A stretch of DNA of 64,000 bases from Pelagibius sp040217155 (GCA_040217155.1 JAVJNS010000026.1:452320-516319), one strand, 5' to 3'; numbered from the stretch's first letter, positions 51,832-61,830 are shown. Notes: generated by a model not told the origin, from the sequence alone. Numbers and translations: made by a program.

Positions 51832-54180
51832 GTGAACGATACGTCCAACCCGAAAGACCCGGCCGCCAATCCGGTGCGCAGCAAACCGCTTTCGGGCGGT
51901 GAACGCGGCGCGGCGCGGCGGCCCGCGATTTCGCCCGTTCCCCGGCGCATGCTGGGGAAGGTGCGTGCCGTCATGGCCGGCGCGGGCACGGCGCAGGAGC
52001 GCCTGGATCAGATCGTTCAGATCATCGCTCTGGAAATGGTCGCGGAAGTCTGCTCGATCTATTTGCGGCGTGCCGGGGACGTGCTGGAACTGTTCGCGAC
52101 CCAGGGCCTGCGCCAGGATGCCGTGCACAAGACCCGCCTGCGCATCGGTGAGGGCCTGGTCGGTGAAATCGGCGCCCATGCATTGCCGTTCGCATTGGAA
52201 GACGCCCAATCCCATCCCAGTTTCGCCTACCGGCCGGAAACGGGTGAAGAGCTGTTCCATTCCCTGATGGGCGTGCCGATCATGCGCGGCGGCCGGGTCA
52301 CGGGGGTCGTCGCCGTTCAGAACCGGACACGCCGCGCGTACGAGGACGAAGAGGTCGAAACCCTTCAGACCGTGGCCATGGTTCTGGCCGAGCTGGTCGC
52401 CGGGGGGGATCTGGTTTCGGCCGACGAATTGTTGCCGGTCGACGGCATCGCGCTGAAACCGCTGCGTGTCGAGGGCCTGAAACTCAACGGCGGGATCGGG
52501 ATCGGCACGGCGGTTCTGCACCGCCCGCATCTGTATATCGAAACCATCGTTGCCGATGATCCGGCGGCGGAACGTGACCGTCTGCACCAAGCCTTCAAGG
52601 CCATGCATGGCGCGCTTGACGACATGCTGGCGTCGGACCATGTGGCCAAAGGCGGCGAACATCGCGACATTCTGGAAACCTACCGGCTGATCGCGCAGGA
52701 TGCGGGCTGGCTGGCGCGGATCGAGGATGCCATCGATTCCGGTCTGTCCGCCGAAGCCGCCGTCCAGCGGGTGCAGAACGATCTGCGGGCCCGCATGGCG
52801 GGGATTGACGACCCTTATCTGCGCGAGCGTGCCCACGACCTGGACGACCTGGGGTATCGGTTGACTCAGCATCTGTTAGGGACGGAGCCGGGGCCGCGGG
52901 AAATGCCGGAAAACGCGATCCTGATCGCCCGCAACATGGGGCCGGCGCAGCTTTTGGATTATGACACGGACCGCCTGCGCGGCCTTGTTCTGGCCGAAGG
53001 TTCACCCAACGCGCATGTCGCCATTGTCGCGCGGGCATTGGATCTGCCCGTCGTCGGGCGCATGGAAAATATCCTCGACCGGGTTGAAGACGGCGATCCC
53101 CTGATTGTCGACGGTGATCATGGTCAGGTCTTCCTGCGCCCGGGTGACGACATCCGCATCACCTTCGAAGACAGCATGCGAGGGCGTGCCGAACAGCGCG
53201 CGCAGTATGCCGAACTCAAGGATATGCCCTCGGTCACCAAGGACGGAGTGACGGTCAATCTGTTGCTCAACGCCGGGTTGCGCGTCGATCTGATGCATCT
53301 GGACCAGACGGGGGCTGCCGGCATCGGTCTGTTCCGCACGGAAATCCCCTTCATGGTTGAAGCCGCCGCGCCCACGGTTGAACGGCAGCAGGAAATCTAC
53401 GCGACCGTGTTCGAAAACGCAGGCGACAGGCCCGTCACGTTCCGCACATTGGATGCGGGTGGTGACAAAGTTCTGCCCTATTGGGAAGTCGAAGGTGACG
53501 AAGAAAACCCGGCCATGGGATGGCGGGCGATCCGGGTGTCCTTGGACCGGCCGGCGTTGATGCGCGACCAATTGCGCTCGCTGATCCGCGCGGCGGCGGG
53601 GCGGACGCTGCGGGTGATGTTCCCGATGGTCACGGAAGTGGCTGAATTCGATGCGGCAAAGAAGCTTTTGGATGCGGAACTGACGCGTGCCAATAAACGT
53701 GGAACCGCGGTGCCGGCGGACGTCCGCGCCGGCGTGATGCTCGAAGTTCCCGGCTTGATCTTTCAGATGCCGGCACTGATGAAGCGGGTCGATTTCATTT
53801 CCGTCGGCTCCAACGACATGCTGCAGTTCCTGTTCGCCGCCGACCGGGGCAACCCCCAGGTCGCGGCGCGATATGATGATCTGTCTCCGGCCGCGCTCAA
53901 TTTCCTGGGTGAAGTCGCGCGCCAATGCCGCGATACGGATACGGAATTCAGCCTATGCGGTGAAATGGCGGGCGAGCCGCTGGCCGCGATGACCTTGATC
54001 GGCCTCGGTTTCCGCAATCTTTCCATGTCGGCGCCGTCGATCGGGCCGGTCAAGGCGATGGTGCGGTCGCTGGATGCCGGGGCCCTGGAAAACTACCTGC
54101 GCGGACTGCAGCATTCGGCCGACCACTCCCTGCGGGAGAAATTAAGGGCTTTTGCGGGGGATCATGGAGTCTTGGTTTAA
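51832..54180 (+). CDS. ptsP: Phosphoenolpyruvate-protein phosphotransferase PtsP (EI-Ntr)
   Basis: A 782-aa first enzyme of the nitrogen-related PTS. An N-terminal GAF domain covers about residues 50-195 (LDQIVQIIALEMVAEVCSIY, VPIMRGGRVTGVVAVQNRTR). The EI part has the phospho-His region GSPNAHVAIVARALDLPVVG, the PEP-binding barrel (LFRTEIPFMVEA, TFRTLDAGGDKVLPY) and the C-terminal VGSNDMLQFLFAADR with CGEMAGEPLAA. It phosphorylates NPr, linking nitrogen status to K+ transport and PHB metabolism in other alphaproteobacteria. The start is GTG 51832. GAF senses glutamine or a related ligand in characterised homologues. Confidence 0.95.
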   Translation: MNDTSNPKDPAANPVRSKPLSGGERGAARRPAISPVPRRMLGKVRAVMAGAGTAQERLDQIVQIIALEMVAEVCSIYLRRAGDVLELFATQGLRQDAVHKTRLRIGEGLVGEIGAHALPFALEDAQSHPSFAYRPETGEELFHSLMGVPIMRGGRVTGVVAVQNRTRRAYEDEEVETLQTVAMVLAELVAGGDLVSADELLPVDGIALKPLRVEGLKLNGGIGIGTAVLHRPHLYIETIVADDPAAERDRLHQAFKAMHGALDDMLASDHVAKGGEHRDILETYRLIAQDAGWLARIEDAIDSGLSAEAAVQRVQNDLRARMAGIDDPYLRERAHDLDDLGYRLTQHLLGTEPGPREMPENAILIARNMGPAQLLDYDTDRLRGLVLAEGSPNAHVAIVARALDLPVVGRMENILDRVEDGDPLIVDGDHGQVFLRPGDDIRITFEDSMRGRAEQRAQYAELKDMPSVTKDGVTVNLLLNAGLRVDLMHLDQTGAAGIGLFRTEIPFMVEAAAPTVERQQEIYATVFENAGDRPVTFRTLDAGGDKVLPYWEVEGDEENPAMGWRAIRVSLDRPALMRDQLRSLIRAAAGRTLRVMFPMVTEVAEFDAAKKLLDAELTRANKRGTAVPADVRAGVMLEVPGLIFQMPALMKRVDFISVGSNDMLQFLFAADRGNPQVAARYDDLSPAALNFLGEVARQCRDTDTEFSLCGEMAGEPLAAMTLIGLGFRNLSMSAPSIGPVKAMVRSLDAGALENYLRGLQHSADHSLREKLRAFAGDHGVLV

Positions 54181-54390
54181 CGGAACCGGTTTTCTGCTTG
54201 AATCTATATGACTTTTCGTGGGATTATGAAACCTGCGGAAAAGACGAAACGATTCGTCCTGAAATTCGATCTTGGCGGCCTTATCCGGGGGATGTGGCGC
54301 TTTGATCTGACAGCCGCGAGGCCCTGTTCTCAGGGAGCGCGGCAAAACGGATTCGGGGATGGACGTTTGGGGAAAAGGGGTGATGTTGGC

Positions 54391-55830
54391 GTGAACCACG
54401 AACCCATTTCACGGGCGGAGCCGGGGGGCACCGCCACAGACCGCCGTACCGGCGTCGGAGGATTGCTCAGAGCATCCCGCCTGCGCTGTGGCGAGGAATT
54501 GGAGGTCATCTCCGATGTCCTTCGTATCCGCCGCCGCCATCTTCAAGCCATCGAAGACGGAGATTTCGACCAGCTTCCGGGCACGACCTATGCAGTCGGG
54601 TTCATCCGTGCCTATGCGGATTACCTGGGCCTGGACGCGGAAGAAGTCGTGCGCCGGTTCAAGGAAGAACAAACCCTGCAGCCGGGCCGCCCGCCCAAGG
54701 CCGATCTGATCTTTCCGTCGCCGATGTCCGAAACGGGCATTCCCCGGGGGGCGGTTGTGTTCCTGGGCGTGGTGATCGGTGTGATCGCCTACGGCGGATG
54801 GTACAGCTCCACCGTCGACAACGATTTCTTCAAACAATGGATCGAGCCGGTGCCCGCGCGCCTGATGGCCCTGATGCCAGGCGACGCCAGGGAAGACCTG
54901 CCGGACCGCAGCCAGGCTGTCGCGGCGGACAAGCCCATGTCCCGTGCGTCCATACCGAATTCCGATGCGGCGCCGGAAAATACCCCGCCCGAAAATGCGA
55001 TGTCGGCGCCGATGACCCGGGAACCGGCGCAGGTAACGGCTGAAACTTCGGCGATGCCTTCCAGCGAATCGAGTGGCGCCGAAACGCAACCGACCATGAC
55101 GACTGACATGGCGCGGCCTGAAGAGGCCGGCGCTCCGGAACCGATTGCGGAATCTTCGCCGGAAACGGTGGTGGAGAGCACATCCGACGCCATTACCAAC
55201 GAAAGTGCGGCCGCAGGCAATGCCTCTATCGGCGCAGTTGAAAACGCTGAGCCCGCGACGCCGGTCACGGAAACGGCCGATGCCACGCCGGCCCCGGAGC
55301 CGATTGCCCCGGCCACGAATCAAGAAACAGTGGAAACCCCGGTGGAAACCGTGCGCCCGCCGGCATCGATCGCCCAGCCGGTCGAAACGGCGCAATTGCC
55401 GGCACCGGACGCGGCGGCACCTACATCCGTGGAATCTGCGGCTGTGGAAACCGCCGGCGGCCAGGAAGATGCGCAACCGACCATGTCGACCGATGAAACG
55501 GCGGCGGCACCGCCCGCCACCACGGAAGTCGCCAGCACACCGGCCGAGGTCGCTGACGCGCGTATCGTGCTGACGGCGATTAGTGACAGCTGGGTCGAGG
55601 TCCGCGAAATGGGAACAGATGCCTGGATTTGGGGCAAGTTGCTGCGCTCCGGCGAGACCTATGCGGTGCCGGATCGCCCTGACCTTAAACTGAAAACCGG
55701 CAATGCCGGGGGGCTGACCATTGCGGTTGATGGTACCGGCGTGCCGCCTGTGGGCGCCAGCGGCGAGGTCGTGCGCAACGTCTTGCTGGACCCGGATCGC
55801 CTTAAGGCCGGGACGGCCGTATTCCGTTAA
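54391..55830 (+). CDS. RodZ-like protein with a long low-complexity periplasmic linker
   Basis: A 479-aa product from GTG 54391 (an upstream extension of 61 codons is not RodZ-like). The cytoplasmic HTH spans about residues 22-95 (VGGLLRASRLRCGEELEVIS, TYAVGFIRAYADYLGLDAEE), followed by a single membrane helix at 118-138 (GAVVFLGVVIGVIAYGGW). Then about 250 residues of Ala/Pro/Thr/Glu-rich disordered linker with many ETVETPVE-type repeats. The C-terminal DUF4115 domain at about 390-470 (AISDSWVEVREMGTDAWIWG) closes it. RodZ couples MreB to the cell wall machinery. No MreB gene is here; the name is by domain layout. Confidence 0.8.
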   Translation: MNHEPISRAEPGGTATDRRTGVGGLLRASRLRCGEELEVISDVLRIRRRHLQAIEDGDFDQLPGTTYAVGFIRAYADYLGLDAEEVVRRFKEEQTLQPGRPPKADLIFPSPMSETGIPRGAVVFLGVVIGVIAYGGWYSSTVDNDFFKQWIEPVPARLMALMPGDAREDLPDRSQAVAADKPMSRASIPNSDAAPENTPPENAMSAPMTREPAQVTAETSAMPSSESSGAETQPTMTTDMARPEEAGAPEPIAESSPETVVESTSDAITNESAAAGNASIGAVENAEPATPVTETADATPAPEPIAPATNQETVETPVETVRPPASIAQPVETAQLPAPDAAAPTSVESAAVETAGGQEDAQPTMSTDETAAAPPATTEVASTPAEVADARIVLTAISDSWVEVREMGTDAWIWGKLLRSGETYAVPDRPDLKLKTGNAGGLTIAVDGTGVPPVGASGEVVRNVLLDPDRLKAGTAVFR

Positions 55831-55991
55831 ATCGACATTGGGTCGTACGGCCGGGGTTTCTCGACCGTTGACCCCGGGCCGGGGGTCGGGCAAAACATGC
55901 TCCACGGGCCGAGCGGGTGCGATCCGACCTTGTGTGCCGCCCCGTCCGGACCCATTTGGAATGCCGTTGAGCCTTTAAAGGATCCGTATCC

Positions 55992-57296
55992 ATGTCCCAG
56001 GAAGCCCCGCTTCCCTCTGCCCCGACGGTCGCGTTCGGACCCGCGGCCCGCCGGGTGAGCGTACCCGTCACCATCGGCAAGGTCGCCATGGGCGGCCTGA
56101 ACCCCGTGGTCGTGCAATCCATGACCAATACGGATACCGCCGACGTGGACGGGACTGTCGAACAGATTCACGCCCTGGCCCAGGCCGGCTCGGAAATCGT
56201 GCGCGTCACCGTCGATACGGAACGCGCCGCCGCCGCCGTCCCGCATATCAAGGAAAAGCTGCTGGCGCGCGGTGTGGACACGCCGATCGTCGGCGATTTT
56301 CATTACATCGGGCACAAGCTTCTGGAAAACCATCCGGCCTGCGCCGAGGCATTGGACAAATACCGCATCAATCCCGGCAACGTGGGCTTCAAGGAAAAGC
56401 GCGATACCCAGTTCTCCAAGATGGTCGAAAAGGCCATCGAATACGGCAAGCCCGTGCGTATCGGCGTCAACTGGGGATCGCTGGATCAGGATCTGGTGGT
56501 TCGTCTGATGGATGAAAATGCCAAGTCGGCGAACCCCATGACGGCCGAGGAAGTGACCCAGGAAGCCCTGGTCCAGTCGGCCATTTCCAATGCCGTGCGG
56601 GCCGAGGAACTGGGCCTGGGCCGCGACCGCATCGTGCTGAGCTGCAAGGTCTCCGAAGTCCAGAGCCTGATCAAGGTCTACCGGGAACTGGCGCGGCGCG
56701 GCGATTGGGCCCTGCACCTGGGCTTGACCGAAGCGGGCATGGGATCGAAGGGGATCGTCGCTTCGACCGCCGCCATGGCGATCCTTATGCAGGAAGGCAT
56801 CGGCGATACCATCCGCGTGTCGCTGACGCCGGAGCCCGGCGGCGACCGCACCAAAGAAGTCATCGTCGCCCAGGAAATGCTGCAGACCATGGGGCTGCGT
56901 GCCTTCACGCCGCTGGTCACGGCCTGCCCCGGATGCGGGCGCACGACCTCGACCTTTTTCCAGGAACTGGCCGATACGGTACAGGGCTACGTGCGCGGCA
57001 TGATGCCGACCTGGCGGGAAAGTTATGACGGGGTCGAAAACCTGTCGCTTGCCGTCATGGGCTGCATCGTCAACGGCCCGGGCGAAAGCAAGCATGCGGA
57101 TATCGGGATTTCCCTGCCCGGTACGGGCGAAGCACCCACGGCGCCCGTGTTCGTCGATGGCGAAAAAGTCGCGACCCTGCGCGGCGCGCATATTTCCGAA
57201 GACTTCAAGAAAATCGTCGATGACTACGTTGCGCGTAAATATCCGCGCAAGGCCGACACGCCTGCATCCGGCGCCGGCGCCGACGCGGCGGAATAA
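55992..57296 (+). CDS. ispG: 4-hydroxy-3-methylbut-2-enyl diphosphate synthase
   Basis: A 434-aa IspG (GcpE) of the MEP isoprenoid pathway, which reductively opens the cyclic diphosphate with a [4Fe-4S] cluster. NPVVVQSMTNTDTADVDGTV starts the barrel; cluster-binding Cys are in ACPGCGRTTSTFF and MGCIVNGPGESK. The internal GLGRDRIVLSCKVSEVQSLI segment is conserved. The Shine-Dalgarno aaagga precedes the ATG. It leads the tight run ispG-hisS-hemA-prfA-prmC. No CTC leucine codons were seen. Confidence 0.97.
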   Translation: MSQEAPLPSAPTVAFGPAARRVSVPVTIGKVAMGGLNPVVVQSMTNTDTADVDGTVEQIHALAQAGSEIVRVTVDTERAAAAVPHIKEKLLARGVDTPIVGDFHYIGHKLLENHPACAEALDKYRINPGNVGFKEKRDTQFSKMVEKAIEYGKPVRIGVNWGSLDQDLVVRLMDENAKSANPMTAEEVTQEALVQSAISNAVRAEELGLGRDRIVLSCKVSEVQSLIKVYRELARRGDWALHLGLTEAGMGSKGIVASTAAMAILMQEGIGDTIRVSLTPEPGGDRTKEVIVAQEMLQTMGLRAFTPLVTACPGCGRTTSTFFQELADTVQGYVRGMMPTWRESYDGVENLSLAVMGCIVNGPGESKHADIGISLPGTGEAPTAPVFVDGEKVATLRGAHISEDFKKIVDDYVARKYPRKADTPASGAGADAAE

Positions 57297-57310
57297 CGGA
57301 CCGGGCAACG

Positions 57311-58555
57311 ATGGCAGACCTGCAACCCGTTCGCGGGACCCACGACATCCTTCCTGACGATTTTCGGCTTCACCGGCATATCTGCGATCTGGCGGCCCGG
57401 CTGGCGGCCCGTCACGGATTCCGGGAAATGACGCCGCCGATCTTCGAATTCACCGAAGTGTTTTCGCGCACCTTGGGCGAAACGTCCGATGTGGTGACCA
57501 AGGAGATGTATACCTTCGACGACCGGGGCGGCGATTCCATCACTCTGCGTCCCGAATTCACGGCCGGCATCGCGCGGGCCTTCATGTCGAACGGTTTGGC
57601 CCAGGAAGCGCCCCTGAAATATTTCGCGCGGGGGCCCGTGTTCCGGCACGAACGCCCGCAAAAGGGCCGTCTGCGCCAGTTTCATCAGATCGATGTGGAA
57701 ATTCTAGGTGTGCCGGGGGCCCAGGCGGATATCGAGGTCATCGCGCTGGCCGCCCATCTGTTGGATGAACTGGGCGTGGCCAAGGACGTGCATCTGGAAA
57801 TCAACACCCTGGGCGACCCGGAAAGCCGCAAATCCTACCGCGCAGTGTTGCTTGATTATCTTGAGAAATACCGCAACGATCTTTCCGAAGACAGCCGCAC
57901 GCGGATGGACCGCAATCCCATGCGCATCTTCGATTCCAAGGACAAGGGCGATCAGGCGATCATGGCCGATGCTCCCTTGCTGAGGGATCATTTGAACGAA
58001 GCCTCCGGCATTTTCTTCGATGAGGTTCTGGCCGGGCTCGATGCGTTGGAGATCGGCTATCGGGTTTCGCCGCGTCTTGTCCGCGGGCTCGACTATTACA
58101 CCCATACGGCCTTTGAATTCGTGACCGATACGCTGGGCGCCCAAGGCACCGTGTTGGCGGGCGGGCGGTATGACGGCTTGATGGAACAGATGGGCGGCCG
58201 TGCGACGCCCGGGATCGGCTGGGCCGCCGGTGTGGAACGGCTGGCCATGATGATCGGCGATGCCCCCCAGGGCGACCGTCCGATCGTGGTCATCCCCCTT
58301 GGCGACGAGGCCCAGGCCCCGGCCATGAAGGCTGCTGACGAATTGCGCCGGTCCGGCCATACGGTCGATATGGGATATTCCGGCAACCTGAAAAAGCGCA
58401 TCGCGCGTGCCGATAAGGCCAATGCAAAAGCCGTTTTGATTTTGGGATCGGACGAATTGGCCAAGGGGGTGGCAACCCTGCGGAATATGGAAACGGGCAC
58501 GCAAAGCGACGTGCCGCTCAACAAGCTTGTCGAGACTCTGAAGCTTCATTTCTAG
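57311..58555 (+). CDS. hisS: Histidine-tRNA ligase
   Basis: A 414-aa class II synthetase. Motif 1 is near PVRGTHDILPDDFRLH, the motif 2 region FRHERPQKGRLRQFHQID binds ATP and histidine, LVRGLDYYTHTAFEF is the histidine A box, and motif 3 is GGRATPGIGWAAGVERLAMM. A C-terminal anticodon-binding domain (PIVVIPLGDEAQAPAMKAAD) follows. The start is 14 bases after the ispG stop, and hemA begins 12 bases after hisS ends. Confidence 0.97.
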   Translation: MADLQPVRGTHDILPDDFRLHRHICDLAARLAARHGFREMTPPIFEFTEVFSRTLGETSDVVTKEMYTFDDRGGDSITLRPEFTAGIARAFMSNGLAQEAPLKYFARGPVFRHERPQKGRLRQFHQIDVEILGVPGAQADIEVIALAAHLLDELGVAKDVHLEINTLGDPESRKSYRAVLLDYLEKYRNDLSEDSRTRMDRNPMRIFDSKDKGDQAIMADAPLLRDHLNEASGIFFDEVLAGLDALEIGYRVSPRLVRGLDYYTHTAFEFVTDTLGAQGTVLAGGRYDGLMEQMGGRATPGIGWAAGVERLAMMIGDAPQGDRPIVVIPLGDEAQAPAMKAADELRRSGHTVDMGYSGNLKKRIARADKANAKAVLILGSDELAKGVATLRNMETGTQSDVPLNKLVETLKLHF

Positions 58556-58567
58556 CGAGGGAACCCC

Positions 58568-59872
58568 ATGCCCGAAGACCGCGCGTATACCGCCCGGCCG
58601 TTCGTGGCCGGGGTCAACCATCGGACAAGCTCGCTTGGCCTGCGCGACCAGATGTTCATCGAGGAAGAGGCTGTCGCCGGCGTTCTGGGACTGCTGCGCG
58701 ATGCCGGGCTGGACGAGGCCGTGCTGTTGTCGACCTGCGACCGGGTCGAAATCGTCGGGGCCCATCCCGAACCTGAAAAAGCGGCGGACATCGTTCTGAC
58801 CGTTCTGGCCGAACAAACCCAGGTTTCTCTCGCGGATTTACGGGCTCAGGCCCACCTTGCCTATGACGAAGCGGCGGTCCTGCATCTGTTCAATATCGCG
58901 GCGTCGCTGGCCAGTCTGGTGATCGGCGAACCCCAGGTCCTGGGTCAGGTCAAGGCCGGTCATCGGATCGCCAAGGACGCGGGCATGCCCGCCGGAGTAC
59001 TTGATGCGCTGCTGCAGGCGGCTTATGGAGCGGCCAAACGGGTGCGCACGGAAACGGGCATCGGCGAAGGGCCGGTTTCCATCGCCGCCGTCGCGACCAT
59101 GGTGGTGCAGGACCTGCACGGGGCCTTGCCCGGTGTATCGGCGCTGTTGATCGGGGCCGGCGACATGGGGGAAATGGTGGCCGAAGACATGATCGGCGAA
59201 GGCCTTGCCGACCTGACCGTGATCCATCCCCGCGAACGGCGCGCCCGGCGCACGGCGCGTGTATTGGGCTGTAATTTCGATGTGTTCGACAATCTGGCCG
59301 AACGGGTGCCGAAAACCGATGTGATCATCGCAGCCTTGGGCGATGGCGGGCGGATCGTGGAAAAAGACTTGGTCGCCCAGGCGCTGAAGGCACGGCGTCG
59401 CCGGCCCATTCTGGTGGTCGATACGGCCGTGCCCGGTGACGTAGATCCGGCGGTCCATGACCTGGATGACGCTTATGTCTATGACTTCGGCGATTTGGAA
59501 CGCATCGCCATGGAAGGCCTGGTCGGGCGTGGGGCCGAGGCCGAGGCCGCCCGCCGGATCGTCGATGACGAGGTCCGGGCGTTTCTGAATGGACAGCGCG
59601 AACGCGACGCCGGGCCGTTGGTGACGGACCTGCGCCGTCATTTCGAAGATCAACGTGCCCAGGCCCTTGTGGAAGCCGGCGGCGATGCGGAAAAGGCGAC
59701 ACATCTTCTGGTCGCGCGTCTGTTGCACGGCCCGTCGACGCGCCTGCGCCGTGCCGCCGCCGAGGCCAATTTGGACTTGGACGCGGCGGAGCGCCTGTTG
59801 GCACATCTATTTCAGCCGGATGGTCCCGGAGCCGATGGCGGCACGGGCGGCGGCGGCAAGGAGAACGGTTAA
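58568..59872 (+). CDS. hemA: Glutamyl-tRNA reductase
   Basis: A 434-aa GluTR, first committed enzyme of tetrapyrrole synthesis from glutamyl-tRNA (C5 route). The N-terminal catalytic domain has FVAGVNHRTSSLGLRDQMFI and the nucleophile Cys57 in LLSTCDRVEIVG, with an Asp where the family usually has Asn. IGEPQVLGQVKAGH and AYGAAKRVRTETGIGEGPVS are strongly conserved, as is the NADPH-binding ALLIGAGDMGEMV. The C-terminal dimerisation helix is present. Most alphaproteobacteria instead use 5-aminolevulinate synthase, so the gene is noteworthy. It ends directly before prfA. Confidence 0.95.
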   Translation: MPEDRAYTARPFVAGVNHRTSSLGLRDQMFIEEEAVAGVLGLLRDAGLDEAVLLSTCDRVEIVGAHPEPEKAADIVLTVLAEQTQVSLADLRAQAHLAYDEAAVLHLFNIAASLASLVIGEPQVLGQVKAGHRIAKDAGMPAGVLDALLQAAYGAAKRVRTETGIGEGPVSIAAVATMVVQDLHGALPGVSALLIGAGDMGEMVAEDMIGEGLADLTVIHPRERRARRTARVLGCNFDVFDNLAERVPKTDVIIAALGDGGRIVEKDLVAQALKARRRRPILVVDTAVPGDVDPAVHDLDDAYVYDFGDLERIAMEGLVGRGAEAEAARRIVDDEVRAFLNGQRERDAGPLVTDLRRHFEDQRAQALVEAGGDAEKATHLLVARLLHGPSTRLRRAAAEANLDLDAAERLLAHLFQPDGPGADGGTGGGGKENG

Positions 59873-60943
59873 GTGAGCCTGAACGAGAGCCTGGACCGGG
59901 TGCTGACCCGCTACAAGGAATTGGAAGCCCTGATGTCTGACGGCAGCGCCGGCGGCGAGAAGATCGCCAAACTGGGCAAGGAGTATTCGGACCTGGGCCC
60001 GGTGGTCGAGGCGGTCAACGCCTATCGCAAGGCCCAGTCGGAAGCCCAGGGCATGGCTGATTTGTTGGCCGATCCCGCGACCGACCCGGACATGCGCGAA
60101 CTGGCCGAAGAAGAATTCCGGGAACTGAAAGAAACCCTGCCCGACCTGGAACGGCAGGTGCAGGTCATGCTGCTGCCCAAGGACGAAGCGGACGAAAAGA
60201 ACGCGATCCTGGAAGTGCGCGCCGGTACCGGCGGGGACGAAGCGGCCTTGTTCGCTTCGGATCTGTTCCGCATGTACCAGCGATATGCGGAAACCCACGG
60301 CTGGCGGTTCGAAATCATGGGGGTGAACGAAACCGGCATCGGCGGCTACAAGGAAGCGATCGCGACCATTTCCGGCACGGACGTGTTCGCGCGGCTGAAG
60401 TTCGAATCCGGTGTGCATCGGGTGCAGCGCATCCCGGTCACGGAATCGGGCGGGCGTATTCACACCTCGGCGGCGACTGTGGCCGTCATGCCCGAAGCCG
60501 AGGAAGTCGACGTCGCGATCGATGAAAAGGACCTGCGGATCGATGTGTTCCGGGCTTCGGGACCGGGCGGACAATCCGTCAACACGACCGATTCCGCCGT
60601 GCGCATCACCCATCTTCCGACCGGCATCGTCGTCAGTCAGCAGGATGAAAAATCACAGCATAAGAACCGGGCCAAGGCCATGAAGGTGCTGCGTGCGCGT
60701 ATTTATGAGCGCGAACGTCAAATCCGCGATGATGCGCGCGCGGCCCAGCGTAAGGGACAGGTCGGGTCCGGCGACCGGTCGGAACGCATCCGTACCTACA
60801 ACTTCCCCCAGGGACGCGTCACCGACCACCGCATCAACCTGACCCTGCACAAGCTGGACCGGGTGATGGACGGCGAATTGGATGAATTGATGGACGCGCT
60901 GATCAGCGAAGATCAGGCTTCGCGCCTGGCCGAGATCACGTGA
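59873..60943 (+). CDS. prfA: Peptide chain release factor 1
   Basis: A 356-aa RF1 that reads UAA and UAG. The catalytic GGQ is at Gly232-Gly233-Gln234 in ASGPGGQSVNTTDSAVR. The codon-reading motif equivalent to PxT sits in RVQRIPVTESGGRIHTSAATV. The start is GTG 59873, immediately after the hemA stop. The stop overlaps the prmC start as GTGA. An intact RF1 is relevant to the TAG codons in purB: nothing suggests that UAG has been freed for recoding in this organism. Confidence 0.98.
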   Translation: MSLNESLDRVLTRYKELEALMSDGSAGGEKIAKLGKEYSDLGPVVEAVNAYRKAQSEAQGMADLLADPATDPDMRELAEEEFRELKETLPDLERQVQVMLLPKDEADEKNAILEVRAGTGGDEAALFASDLFRMYQRYAETHGWRFEIMGVNETGIGGYKEAIATISGTDVFARLKFESGVHRVQRIPVTESGGRIHTSAATVAVMPEAEEVDVAIDEKDLRIDVFRASGPGGQSVNTTDSAVRITHLPTGIVVSQQDEKSQHKNRAKAMKVLRARIYERERQIRDDARAAQRKGQVGSGDRSERIRTYNFPQGRVTDHRINLTLHKLDRVMDGELDELMDALISEDQASRLAEIT

Positions 60944-61830
60944 TCGAAGCCCCCAGCCGTCATGCCGCCGGCACTCTGGGTCATGCCGTGGACCAGGGGG
61001 CGGCCCGGCTGGCGGCGGCGGGCATCGAGACGGCGCGCCTGGATGCGCGCGTGCTGGCGGCCCACGGCCTGGGCCGCGATCCGTCGTTTATTCTGACCCA
61101 TCCGGAAACCGTCTTGAGCGATCAGGACAAGACCGTCATCGACCGCCTGTTCGCCCGCCGCGAAGCGCGCGAACCCGTATCGCGGATTTTGGGTGAACGG
61201 GAATTCTGGTCCCTGACCTTTCGTGTGACCGAAGCAACCCTGACGCCCCGGCCTGAAACGGAAACGCTGGTCGAGCATGCGGTCACACGGATTCGCGAAT
61301 CCGGCCGCAGCGATACGCCGCTGCGCATCCTTGATCTGGGTACGGGCACGGGCTGCCTGCTGTTGGCCGTGTTGTCGGAACTTCCCCGGGCAAGCGGCCT
61401 GGGCATCGATCTCAGCGCCGATGCGGTGGCGGTGGCGGCGGAAAATGCAGGCCGTTTGAACCTCGGTCCGCGTGCGTCGTTTCAGGTCGGGGATTGGGCG
61501 GCTGGGCTGGCGGGGTCGTTCGACGTGATTCTGTCCAATCCGCCCTATATCGCCGATGGGGATAAAAGCACCTTGCCCCCGGAAGTCCGCCAATTTGATC
61601 CACCCCAAGCCCTTTTTGCCGGGACGCGCGGGCTGGATGCCTATGCCGCCATCGCACCCCAGGCAGCCGGGCTGCTGGCCCCGGGCGGGTTTGTTGTGCT
61701 TGAACTGGGGCAGGGGCAGGAAGCGGACGTCACGGCAATCTTCGCGCGTGCTGGGTTGATGCCATTGGATGCGCGGGCCGACCTTGCGGGAATCGTCCGT
61801 TCGCTTTGCCTTGGAAAGCTGGGTGAATGA
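60940..61830 (+). CDS. prmC: Release-factor glutamine methyltransferase
   Basis: A 296-aa enzyme that methylates the Gln of the GGQ motif in release factors. The catalytic NPPY is at Asn200-Tyr203 (LSNPPYIADG), preceded by the SAM site RILDLGTGTGCLLLAVLSEL. The N-terminal recognition domain includes LDARVLAAHGLGRDPSFIL. The start is GTG 60940 overlapping prfA, which keeps enzyme and substrate co-translated. Confidence 0.95.
   Translation: MIEAPSRHAAGTLGHAVDQGAARLAAAGIETARLDARVLAAHGLGRDPSFILTHPETVLSDQDKTVIDRLFARREAREPVSRILGEREFWSLTFRVTEATLTPRPETETLVEHAVTRIRESGRSDTPLRILDLGTGTGCLLLAVLSELPRASGLGIDLSADAVAVAAENAGRLNLGPRASFQVGDWAAGLAGSFDVILSNPPYIADGDKSTLPPEVRQFDPPQALFAGTRGLDAYAAIAPQAAGLLAPGGFVVLELGQGQEADVTAIFARAGLMPLDARADLAGIVRSLCLGKLGE

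Noticed and set aside
55827..57308. 493-codon open frame antisense to ispG
   Set aside because: Shadow of ispG, which has all cluster-binding cysteines.
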